The position numbers and the translations under genes are program-made. Below the pieces are notes generated by a model. It saw nothing but the letters and a program-made list of their open reading frames with translations. It ran no database searches and had not been told where the DNA came from. From positions 124,001-188,000 of the forward strand of contig CAVQQI010000014.1 of NCBI GenBank assembly GCA_963714875.1: a stretch of 64,000 bases of DNA, written 5' to 3'. Below are positions 47,859-55,659 of the stretch, one piece after another. Position 1 is the first letter of the stretch, and every line of letters begins with the position of its first letter. The stretch is from JBAOHV01 sp963714875. Its GTDB lineage: Bacteria; Actinomycetota; Acidimicrobiia; Acidimicrobiales; Microtrichaceae.

Positions 47859-49058
47859 ATGACCGAGGCCGTGATCGTCGCAACCGCCCGCACACCCATC
47901 GGCCGCATGGCCAAGGGCTCGCTGAAGGACATGCGCCCCGACGACCTGTCCGCAGTCGTCATCAGCGCCGTGCTGGACAAGGTCCCCTCGCTCGACCGCA
48001 CCGAGATCGAGGACGTCCTGTGGGGCTGTGGCCAGCCCGGCGGTGAGTCCGGTCACAACATCGCCCGGGTCGCGGCGGTGCTCGCCGGGCTCGACGACGT
48101 TCCCGGCGCGACCGTCAACCGCTACTGCTCGTCGTCGCTCATGACGATCCGCATGGCCGCCCACGCCATCAAGGCCGGCGACGGCGACGTGTTCCTCGCC
48201 GGCGGCGTCGAGACCGCGAGCCGCTTCTTCTTCGGAATGGCCGACGGACCGAAGAACCCGGTGTTCGCCGAGGCCGAGGCGCGCTCCGCCGAACGCGCCG
48301 AGGGCGGAGCGGCCACCTGGACGCCGCGCGACGGCCTGCCCGACATGTACCTCGCCATGGGCCAGACGGCCGAGAACGTCGCGCAGATCATGGACGTCAG
48401 CCGCGCCGACCAGGACGAGTTCGCCGTGCGCAGCCAGAACCTGGCCGAGGAGAGCCTGAACAACGGCTTCTGGGAGTCCGAGATCACCCCTGTGGTGACC
48501 CCGGACGGCACCGTCAGCACCGACGACGGCATCCGGCCCGGCACCACCCTCGAGAAGGTGAGCGGTCTCGCGCCCGCCTTCCGGCCCGACGGCACCGTGA
48601 CCGCCGGCAACGCCTGCCCCCTCAACGACGGCGCCGCAGCCGTCGTGGTCATGAGCGACACGAAGGCCAAGGCGCTCGGCCTCACCCCGCTGGCCCGCAT
48701 CGTGGCGTCCGCAGCCACCGGACTCAACCCCGAGATCATGGGCCTGGGCCCGGTCGAGGCGGTCCGCAAGGCCCTCGGTCGTGCCGGCATGTCGGTCGAG
48801 GACATCGACCTGTTCGAGATCAACGAGGCCTTCGCCGCCCAGGTGCTGCCCTCGGCCCGCGAGCTCGGCATCCCGATGGAGAAGCTGAACACCCGCGGCG
48901 GCTCGATCGCCCTGGGCCACCCCTTCGGCATGACCGGCGCCCGCATCATGACCACCCTGATCCACAACCTGCAGGAGTCCGACGCCACCTTCGGCGTCGA
49001 GACCATGTGCGTCGGTGGCGGTCAGGGCATGGCCATGGTGGTCGAGCGCCTGAGCTGA
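47859..49058 (+). CDS. Acetyl-CoA C-acyltransferase (thiolase)
   Basis: 399 aa. Nucleophile Cys90 (N-R-Y-C-S-S-S), N-E-A-F-A, G-H-P-x-G (G-H-P-F-G-M-T-G-A-R) and the C-terminal C-V-G-G-G-Q-G. Degradative thiolase that releases acetyl-CoA in beta-oxidation. Preceded by the palindrome at 47756 and followed by a strong terminator, so it may be a single-gene transcript. Confidence 0.96.
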   Translation: MTEAVIVATARTPIGRMAKGSLKDMRPDDLSAVVISAVLDKVPSLDRTEIEDVLWGCGQPGGESGHNIARVAAVLAGLDDVPGATVNRYCSSSLMTIRMAAHAIKAGDGDVFLAGGVETASRFFFGMADGPKNPVFAEAEARSAERAEGGAATWTPRDGLPDMYLAMGQTAENVAQIMDVSRADQDEFAVRSQNLAEESLNNGFWESEITPVVTPDGTVSTDDGIRPGTTLEKVSGLAPAFRPDGTVTAGNACPLNDGAAAVVVMSDTKAKALGLTPLARIVASAATGLNPEIMGLGPVEAVRKALGRAGMSVEDIDLFEINEAFAAQVLPSARELGIPMEKLNTRGGSIALGHPFGMTGARIMTTLIHNLQESDATFGVETMCVGGGQGMAMVVERLS

Positions 49059-49084
49059 CCGACCGCCGTCATCCTCTGCGAACA

Positions 49085-49125
49085 CAGGGGTCCTCATCGA
49101 CACGTGATGTCGATGAGGACCCCTG
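49085..49125 (+). terminator. Strong terminator hairpin after the thiolase
   Basis: Perfect 18-bp stem with a 5-base loop (49085-49102 / 49108-49125), 27 bp past the stop. The longest hairpin noticed in the window. Confidence 0.8.
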
Positions 49126-49155
49126 CGTCGCGCACGGGCCTCGCAACCGAGGCCG

Positions 49156-49219
49156 GTGCCGTGCGTGAGAAGTGCCGTGCGCGAGAAGTGCCGGGCGTGA
49201 CAAGAGCCGTGCGTGAGAT
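49156..49219. repeat. Four tandem 16-bp repeats
   Basis: Units at 49156, 49172, 49188 and 49204, each 16 bp with base form GTGCCGTGCGTGAGAA; the first two differ at one base, the others at two to three. They lie in the 220-bp gap between the thiolase terminator and the SDR gene's 3' end. No gene is seen there. Confidence 0.8.
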
Positions 49220-49279
49220 GCGAGCTGCCGCGTCGGATGCAGCGACCCGAGCCGGACCGGGACGACCTCGGGCCGCAGC

Positions 49280-50188
49280 TCAGCCGACGCCGTAGACGGG
49301 GGTCGGGGTCGCGGCCTCGCCCAGCAGGTCGGCCACGACCGGGCCGATCTCTGCGGGATCCCAGCGGGCCCCCTTGTCGACGCGCGGCCCGTGACGGAAC
49401 CCCTCGGCCAGTCCGATGATGCCACCCTCGACCTCGAAGACCCGCCCGGTCACCTCGGCCGACTCGGACGAACCGAGCCAGACCACCAGGGGCGACACGT
49501 TCGCCGGATCCATCGCGTCGAAGGCACCCTCGCCGACCTCGGCCATCATGTCGGCGAACGCCGCTTCGGTCATGCGGGTGCGCGCCGCGGGCGCCAGCGC
49601 GTTGGCCGTCACCCCGATGCGCCCCAGCTCAGCTGCCTGGACGAGGGTGAGGCTCGCGATCGCACCCTTCGCCGCCGAGTAGGCGGCCTGCGCGATCGAC
49701 CCCATCAGACCTGCACCGGAGGACGTGTTGATGATGCGGGCATCGACCTGTTCGCCGGCCTTGGACCTCGCCCGCCAGTAGGCCGCGGCGTGACGTGCAG
49801 GAGCAGCGTGGCCCAGGACGTGGACCCGCAGCACGGCCTCCCACTCCGCCTGCTCGGAGTTCACGAACATGCGGTCACGCACGATGCCCGCGTTGTTGAC
49901 CACCACGTCCAGCCCGCCGAAGACGTCGATCGCCAGTTGCACCATCTCACCGGCCGCATCCCAGTCGGCGACGTCATGGGACGAGGTGACCGCCGCACCT
50001 CCCATGGCCACGATCTCGTCGACGACCTGCTGCGCCGGCGTGTCGGACGGGTCCGAACCGTCCTGGGCGACACCCAGGTCGTTGACCACGACCTGGGCGC
50101 CCTGCCGGGCGAACTCGAGCGCGTGGGCTCTCCCGAGCCCGCGCCCGGATCCGGTCACGATCACCACACGTCCGTCACAGAGAGCCAT
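49280..50188 (-). CDS. Short-chain dehydrogenase (multifunctional-enzyme-2-like)
   Basis: 302 aa, complete. T-G-S-G-R-G-L-G-R-A-H at the N-terminus binds NAD(P). It also has N-N-A-G, the catalytic I-N-T-S-S-G-A and Y-S-A-A-K. The sequence resembles the 3-hydroxyacyl-CoA dehydrogenase domain of peroxisomal MFE-2 more than FabG (H-A-L-E-F-A-R-Q-G-A-Q-V-V-V-N-D-L-G). It has the CTGAC-type operator immediately upstream and is divergent from the LLM oxidoreductase. Confidence 0.92.
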   Translation of the reverse strand: MALCDGRVVIVTGSGRGLGRAHALEFARQGAQVVVNDLGVAQDGSDPSDTPAQQVVDEIVAMGGAAVTSSHDVADWDAAGEMVQLAIDVFGGLDVVVNNAGIVRDRMFVNSEQAEWEAVLRVHVLGHAAPARHAAAYWRARSKAGEQVDARIINTSSGAGLMGSIAQAAYSAAKGAIASLTLVQAAELGRIGVTANALAPAARTRMTEAAFADMMAEVGEGAFDAMDPANVSPLVVWLGSSESAEVTGRVFEVEGGIIGLAEGFRHGPRVDKGARWDPAEIGPVVADLLGEAATPTPVYGVG

Positions 50189-50198
50189 GACCGAGAAT

Positions 50199-50213
50199 CT
50201 GACACCCCGTCAG
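50199..50213. promoter_or_regulatory. Candidate operator CTGAC-N5-GTCAG, second copy
   Basis: CTGACACCCCGTCAG, ten bases upstream of the SDR start on the minus strand. In the sense of that gene it differs from the 45111 site at two of 15 positions. Confidence 0.55.
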
Positions 50214-50277
50214 GTCAGGACACAAACTGTCGTGGCACGATCTGGTGGACACGCCACCGGCGAGCCAGGGGGACACC

Positions 50278-51112
50278 ATGCGCTTCGGCGTCACGATCTT
50301 CGCCACGGACACCTCGATGCCGTTGGTCGACCTGGCACGCGCGGCCGAGGACCGCGGCTTCGACTCGATCTGGATCCCGGAGCACACCCACATCCCGACC
50401 AGCCGCCGCACACCGCCCCCGACCGGCGATGCCGAGCTCGCCGAGGAGTACAAGCGCTCGGTCGATCCGCTCGTCGCGCTGGCAGCAGCGGCATCGGTCA
50501 CCTCCACCATCGCGCTGGGCACCGGCGTCATGCTTCCTGCCCAACGCGATCCGCTCGTCACCGCCAAGGCGGTGGCGACACTGCAGAACATCGCCGGAGG
50601 CCGCTTCGAGCTGGGCATCGGCTTCGGCTGGAACGTCGACGAGATGCAGGACCACGGGGTCGAGTACCGCACCCGCCGGGCCCACGCCCGCGAACACGTG
50701 CTGGCCATGCAGACCCTGTGGCACGACGAGGTCGCCTCCTTCTCCGGTGACCATGTGTCGTTCCCGCCGACGTGGTCCTGGCCGAAGCCCGAGGAGCCGG
50801 TCCCGGTGCTGATCGGTGGCGGGGCGGGGCCGAAGATGTTCGCCCACATCGCCGAGTACGGCGATGGATGGATCCCGATCGGCGGCGCCGGACTGGCCGA
50901 GTCGATCCCGGCGCTGCGCGCAGCGTTCGCGGATGCCGGCCGCGATCCCGACGGGCTGCGCATCATCCCGTTCGGATCCCATCCGAGCCCCGGAGAAGCT
51001 GGCCCACTTCGCCCGCATCGGGGTCACCGAGTGCGTCTTCCGGCTTCCCTCGGCCCCGGCCGAGGTGGTGCTGCCGATACTCGACGAACAGGCCCGGTTG
51101 ATCACACGGTGA
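50278..51112 (+). CDS. LLM-class F420-dependent oxidoreductase (apparent frameshift)
   Basis: About 277 aa when repaired. Luciferase-like TIM barrel: M-R-F-G-V-T-I-F start, R-G-F-D-S-I-W-I-P-E-H-T-H, T-S-T-I-A-L-G-T-G-V-M, R-F-E-L-G-I-G-F-G-W and P-V-L-I-G-G-G-A-G. Probably uses F420H2 or FMN. The final 40 residues (E-K-L-A-H-F-A-R-I-G-V-T-E-C-V-F) lie in another frame; removing one C from the four at 50988-50991 restores them. Preceded by G-G-G-G-G near the ATG. Confidence 0.88.
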
Positions 51113-51138
51113 ACACCCGCGCGACGTAGGTTGGGGCG

Positions 51139-51408
51139 GTGAACGACCTGCCGAGCAAGAAGGACCTGGAGTCGACCGGAGAGAACCACGGGTTCCGGCT
51201 GAACCCCAAGCAGTTCGCCTCCATCGTCATCGCCATCGTGCTGTTCGTGTTCATCGTGCAGAACACCGACAACGTCCAGGTGCAGTTCCTGACCGTCTCG
51301 TTCGAGACGAGCCAGTGGATCGTCCTGACGGTGACCGCGCTGCTCGGCGCTGCGGCCGGTGCCGGCGTCTTCGCCCGACGCCAGAAGCGCAAGGCCCGCC
51401 GAGCCTGA
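51139..51408 (+). CDS. LapA-domain (DUF1049) membrane protein
   Basis: 89 aa from GTG. Two membrane segments (about 27-41 and 58-76) flanking V-Q-N-T-D-N-V-Q-V-Q-F-L, the core of the LapA/DUF1049 family, ending in a basic tail (R-R-Q-K-R-K-A-R-R). Small envelope protein of unknown role in actinobacteria. It follows the LLM gene by 26 bp and ends in a small hairpin (51403-51419) shared with the convergent SDR. Confidence 0.85.
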   Translation: MNDLPSKKDLESTGENHGFRLNPKQFASIVIAIVLFVFIVQNTDNVQVQFLTVSFETSQWIVLTVTALLGAAAGAGVFARRQKRKARRA

Positions 51409-51413
51409 CCGGC

Positions 51414-52242
51414 TCAGGCGCTCGGGGGCATCCAGTGCCCGGCGTTCACCGGTAGCGCAGTGCCCGTGACGCACTTCGCGAGCGGCGAGGCGAAGAACAC
51501 CACCGCGCCTGCGATCTCCGAGGAGTGCGGCAGGTAGCCGAGCGCCGTCTCGGCTGCTCGTTCGTCGTAGATGTCCTGCCAGGTCGCTCCGTCGCCGCGC
51601 TCGGAGGCCTGCCACTCGAAGTAGATCCGAACGCTGTCGCCCCAGATGTACCCGGGGTGCACCGCGTTGACCCGGATTCCGTACTCACCGAGCTCCTTCG
51701 CGAGCGTCTTGGTGACCGCGCCGAGCGCCGCCTTCGACGCGGCATAGGACCCGGCCTTCTCCTCGAGGTGCTGGGTCGACATCGTGTTGATCATCACGAT
51801 GCGGGCGTCGCCGGTGCGCTCCGCCGCCAGCTTGAGCTGCGACAGCATCGACTGGGTCAGCTGCAACGTGCCGAAGTAGTTGATGTCGACCGGGCGACGC
51901 CACCGGTCCAGGTCTGCGTCCTCGAACCGCACGTGCTCGCCGCCGTGGAACGCGGAGTTGACCAGGATGTCCACACCGGAGCGTTCCACACCCAACGTGC
52001 TCGTCGCCGCCAGCGTCTCGGCCGCGATCCGTTCGCACTCGTCGCGCTTGGCGATGTTGCCGTACACGGGGAACGCCCGCCGGCCCAGCGCCTCGATCTC
52101 CTCGGCCACCGAGGGGACGACCTTGTCCGAACGAGCCACGAGCACGACATCGGCGCCCTCGCCGCGCCAACGCGAGCGAGATGTCGCGCCCCATGCCCGG
52201 ACCGATACCGGTCACCACCGCAGTCCTGCCCTCGAGCATCAT
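51414..52242 (-). CDS. Short-chain dehydrogenase/reductase (apparent frameshift)
   Basis: About 275 aa when repaired. The first frame has M-M-L-E-G-R-T-A-V-V-T-G-I-G-P-G-M-G-R. The second continues G-A-D-V-V-L-V-A-R-S and holds L-V-N-S-A-F (in place of N-N-A-G), the catalytic Ser in I-N-T-M-S and Y-A-A-S-K. One extra base near 52170 separates them. The N-A-G to N-S-A change and G-x-G-P-G-M-G cofactor loop mark an atypical SDR subgroup. Reads toward the LapA gene. Confidence 0.88.
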
Positions 52243-52339
52243 CCCGGTCTCCTCAGTTCGTCGTCAGGTCGGTGGGTCGGTTGGTCGGCACGATGATCTT
52301 CGAGCGGGCGTGGCCGCCGGCGATCACGACACCGGTCGT

Positions 52340-53566
52340 TCACGACCGCACGCTCTTGTTCCACGGAACGTCACGGTCGGAGGTCGGCTCACGCGGCAGG
52401 CCCAGTGCCTGCTCACCCAGGTTGTTGCGGTGGACCTCCTCGGTGCCGCCACCGATGCGTGAGGCGAACTGATTCAGACACTGGTACTGCCAGAACCCGT
52501 CACCCTCGGCGTCGTGCCAGAGCATCCCTTCGGCGCCCTCGAGCTCGATGGCCAGATCGACCCGGTGGGCCAGCGAGCGGGTGAAGAAGTTCTTGAGCAA
52601 CGAGCCGTGCAGGGCCAGCTCGCGGCGGCCGGTCATCACCGCGGTCTGCGTCCGCCACCCCATCCACTTCAGGATCATCTCGTTGCTCGCCACGCGGGCG
52701 AGTTCCTGGCGCACCAGCGGCTCATCGGTACGACCCATGCGCCGAGCGGTGTTGAGCACAGCACTGAACCCGGTCGCCTGGCTGGCACCGGAGATCATCG
52801 AGCTCTCGCTGCGCAGCGTGGTGCGCGTCACGGTCCACCCCTCGCCGACCGCACCCACGACGTTGGCCGCCGGGATCCGCACGTCGGACAGGAACACCTC
52901 GTTGAAGTGCGCCACGCCCTGGGCCTGCACGAGAGGTCGCACCTCGATGCCCGGCGCGGACATGTCGACGATGAAGAAGGTCAGCCCCTTGTGCTTGGGC
53001 ACCTCGGGGTCGGTGCGCGCCACGAGGATGCCGAAATCGGCATGCTGTGCACTCGAGGTCCAGACCTTCTGGCCGTTGACCACCCACTCGTCGCCGTCGA
53101 GCTCCGCACGTGTGGCCAACGCCGCCAGGTCCGAGCCGGCGCCCGGTTCGGAGAACAGCTGGCACCACGACTCCTCGCCGGACAGGAGCGGTCCCAGGTA
53201 TCGCTGTTGTTGCTCCGGTGTGCCGTGCGCCATGAGCGTCGGGCCGACGAGGGCCTGCGCAGCGGTGATGAACCCGGCCGTCGCGTCGTAGCGGGCCAAC
53301 TCCTGGTTGAACACGATCTGGTGCGCAGCGCTCAGACCCCGGCCGCCGAAGGCCACCGGCCAGGCGAGTCCCGCCCATCCCGAGTCGAACAGCAGCCGCT
53401 GCCAGGCCTGGCAGCGGGCCCGGAAGTCGGACGCGACCTCGGGGTCGGTCGAGGCGCCGTTGCGCGACCAGTCACGGTCGTCTCCCCGTTTCGGTTCGGC
53501 GTTCGCATCCAGAAAGGAGCGCACCTCTTCCCGGAAGGTCGCCAGCTGCGGGGAGTCCTCGAAATC
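52340..53566 (-). CDS. Acyl-CoA dehydrogenase
   Basis: 408 aa from GTG 53566, which gives the normal M-D-F-E-D-S-P start; an earlier GTG lies at the edge of the operator. W-C-Q-L-F-S-E-P-G-A-G-S-D-L-A-A (flavin region) and the C-terminal G-G-G-T-E-E-V-H-R-N-N-L-G-E-Q-A-L-G-L. The usual catalytic Y-E-G is not present, as in FadE heteromer subunits of actinobacteria. Directly downstream of a KstR-type palindrome, so control by sterol- or lipid-derived CoA is plausible. Substrate unknown. Confidence 0.93.
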   Translation of the reverse strand, partial: DFEDSPQLATFREEVRSFLDANAEPKRGDDRDWSRNGASTDPEVASDFRARCQAWQRLLFDSGWAGLAWPVAFGGRGLSAAHQIVFNQELARYDATAGFITAAQALVGPTLMAHGTPEQQQRYLGPLLSGEESWCQLFSEPGAGSDLAALATRAELDGDEWVVNGQKVWTSSAQHADFGILVARTDPEVPKHKGLTFFIVDMSAPGIEVRPLVQAQGVAHFNEVFLSDVRIPAANVVGAVGEGWTVTRTTLRSESSMISGASQATGFSAVLNTARRMGRTDEPLVRQELARVASNEMILKWMGWRTQTAVMTGRRELALHGSLLKNFFTRSLAHRVDLAIELEGAEGMLWHDAEGDGFWQYQCLNQFASRIGGGTEEVHRNNLGEQALGLPREPTSDRDVPWNKSVRS

Positions 53567-53585
53567 CACCGCGGCAGCGTAGGCC

Positions 53586-53613
53586 ACCGAACTGGAACGC
53601 GTTCCAGTTCGGT
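53586..53613. promoter_or_regulatory. KstR-type palindromic operator
   Basis: A perfect 28-bp palindrome whose core TGGAACGCGTTCCA fits TnnAACnnGTTnnA, the published mycobacterial/rhodococcal KstR box. It fills most of the 55-bp gap between the gene at 53622 and the acyl-CoA dehydrogenase start. Confidence 0.75.
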
Positions 53614-53621
53614 GGGCGCGA

Positions 53622-54350
53622 TCAGCAGTCCGGCAACCGCGCGTCGGACGGGAACGAGGCGACCTGGACGATACCGATGCCGAGCAGCCGTGCCCGGTCC
53701 GCAACCTCGTCCCCCGGTGAGATCGCCCTGGTGATCTCGTTGAACAGCCATCGGGCGACCCAGCGACGCATCAGCACCGACGCACCCTCGGGAACGGGGC
53801 CCGACAGGCCCAGCCAACGAGCCACCGTCCGCGACGGATCGCCCGTCTCGTCGTCGCTCGCCGGGTCGACCGTGGCATCGCCGAGCAGTGCCACATCAGC
53901 GCCCTCTGCCCACATCCACGACAGCGCCGGTTCCACGAGTGCGAACGCGGGGCACCCTCGGACGCCGACCAGGACGAACTCGTTCTCGGCTGCACGCGCA
54001 GCAGCAGCCAGCACCGCAGCCTGACCGCCGAGCGGCCGCTCGACCCGACGCCAGGGTCGCCCGACCTCCGCGAGTTGCTCGCGCAGGGCCGACCGGCCCG
54101 CATCGCCATCGCCGTCCATCGCCAGCAGCTCGACCCGGACGTGTCCGGGGTGCCATCCGGCCAGCGACGAGAGCACCGCCGGGGTTGCCTCGCCGGGACC
54201 TGTCAGGACCACCGACATGCTCGTGGCGACCGCGCCCGCTCGACGGAGCAGATCGGCGTGATGCCCGCCACGGGGGTCGCGGAGCATGAGACGGGTGATC
54301 GCAGGGTCCTCGAGGACCGGTGGGTGCAGGGTTGGTTCGAGATCAGACAT
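53622..54350 (-). CDS. Hypothetical protein, possible degenerate glycosyltransferase fold
   Basis: 242 aa from the M-S-D-L-E methionine; the 63 residues ahead of it in the open frame look non-coding. Alternating sheet/helix pattern (V-V-L-T-G-P-G; V-R-V-E-L-L-A-M-D-G-D-G-D; V-L-V-G-V-R-G-C-P-A-F) reminiscent of GT-A or HAD-like folds, but no DxD or catalytic set was found. Located between the acyl-CoA dehydrogenase operator and the sulfotransferase, head-to-head with the latter (177 bp between starts). Confidence 0.55.
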   Translation of the reverse strand: MSDLEPTLHPPVLEDPAITRLMLRDPRGGHHADLLRRAGAVATSMSVVLTGPGEATPAVLSSLAGWHPGHVRVELLAMDGDGDAGRSALREQLAEVGRPWRRVERPLGGQAAVLAAAARAAENEFVLVGVRGCPAFALVEPALSWMWAEGADVALLGDATVDPASDDETGDPSRTVARWLGLSGPVPEGASVLMRRWVARWLFNEITRAISPGDEVADRARLLGIGIVQVASFPSDARLPDC

Positions 54351-54526
54351 GTTGTGGTGGAGCCGACATGGCGCCGGCCCTCTCCGGTATCGGCCACACG
54401 TCGGCCAACCCTGAGCGTTGCGTTCCACGATCACCGAACGCCGGCAACCTCCAGGTCGCCGCGCCGAGGCGGAAGCGGGCGCTCGCAGCGGTCCTATGCT
54501 GGCGGCGACCACAGGGGGTCCAGCAG

Positions 54527-55504
54527 GTGCCACCGCCACTGTTCATCGTCGGGACGTCGCGCAGCGGGACGAGCTGGGCGTTCGACCTGTGCGCCTCACA
54601 TCCCGACATGTCCATGGGCTACGAGTCCAAGCTCCCTGTCGAGGGCATCGAGGTGACGCGTCGCTTCAGCGAGCGCCTCCGCGACACCGGCCCCGCCCGA
54701 CGACAGGCGATGTCGGAGCTGTTCACCGCCCTCCACGCCGAGGTGGACGACCCCTCGAGCGCAGAACTGGCCAGCCGCCTGACCCGGCCGGAGGTGATCG
54801 ATCGCGCCGTCGCCGCCGTCGCCGGCGACGACGACCCCGGATGGCCCGCGATCTGCGAGGCGATCGTCTGCTCGCTCGAGGACACCAGCCACTGGGGCAA
54901 CAAGCTGCTGCGGGTCGAGCTGACCCCGACGCTGCGCGAGCAGTGGCCCGAGGCACGGTTCCTGGTGCTGACACGTGACCCCCGAGGGGTGATGGCGTCA
55001 CAGTCGAAGAAGTTCGGCCACACGATCGAGTACAGCGCCATGTACTGGAACACCCACGCCGAGTTCGTCCGGACCCGCATCGGCCTGCGCCCCGGTGAGC
55101 ACGACACGCACCACTACGTGGTCGACCTCGTCGAGATGGCTCGAGATCCCCGGCCGGCGCTGGAGTGGGCCTTCAGCTCGGTGGGACTCGACACCGCGCC
55201 GATCGGCGACCTGGTCGAACGGTTCCCCGGCGACCCGGGCCGACTCGACAACTGGCGACAGAGCCTGGAACCCGCACGCCAACGCCGGATCGAGCAGTAC
55301 TGCTTCGATCAGATGCGCTCACTCGGCTACGAACCCGAACTGGCAACGACCCAGCGAACCATCGGCCCGGTCCGCAAGCTGGCAGCGATGACTCGCGAGC
55401 ACGGCGGCGAGCTGTTGCGCGACCCGGGATCGATCCGACGCAAACAGGTCGGCGACGCGTCCGGGCCGCGCTCCGACCCGGCAGCTGACTCAGGCGCTCG
55501 ATGA
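54527..55504 (+). CDS. Sulfotransferase-family protein
   Basis: 325 aa from a GTG. PAPS-binding 5' loop G-T-S-R-S-G-T-S-W near residue 8 and 3'-phosphate motif R-D-P-R-G-V-M-A-S-Q near 150. It transfers sulfate from PAPS to a carbohydrate, lipid or small alcohol. Its last codons and stop lie inside the first copy of the thiolase-end duplication, so the C-terminus (S-G-A-R) was shaped by that event. Convergent with the thiolase at 55629. Confidence 0.85.
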   Translation: MPPPLFIVGTSRSGTSWAFDLCASHPDMSMGYESKLPVEGIEVTRRFSERLRDTGPARRQAMSELFTALHAEVDDPSSAELASRLTRPEVIDRAVAAVAGDDDPGWPAICEAIVCSLEDTSHWGNKLLRVELTPTLREQWPEARFLVLTRDPRGVMASQSKKFGHTIEYSAMYWNTHAEFVRTRIGLRPGEHDTHHYVVDLVEMARDPRPALEWAFSSVGLDTAPIGDLVERFPGDPGRLDNWRQSLEPARQRRIEQYCFDQMRSLGYEPELATTQRTIGPVRKLAAMTREHGGELLRDPGSIRRKQVGDASGPRSDPAADSGAR

Positions 55505-55659
55505 TCGTGACGTTCGCCTCACACCGCCCGGCTCCGCCGGAGCGCTCACCGTCGAACTACAGGCGCTCGATGATCGTGACGTTCGCCATCACACCGGCCC
55601 CGGCTCCGCCGGAGCGCTCACCGTCGAACTACAGGCGCTCGATGATCGTGACGTTCGCC
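55491..55659. repeat. Tandem duplication of the thiolase 3' end
   Basis: A unit of about 70 bp appears at 55491-55559 (69 bp) and 55560-55631 (72 bp), and its first 28 bp again at 55632-55659, where they are the real last codons and stop of the thiolase. Each unit carries the thiolase's last nine codons plus a GC-rich hairpin. The copies differ only by a 3-bp length change and a few bases, which suggests a recent event. Confidence 0.9.
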
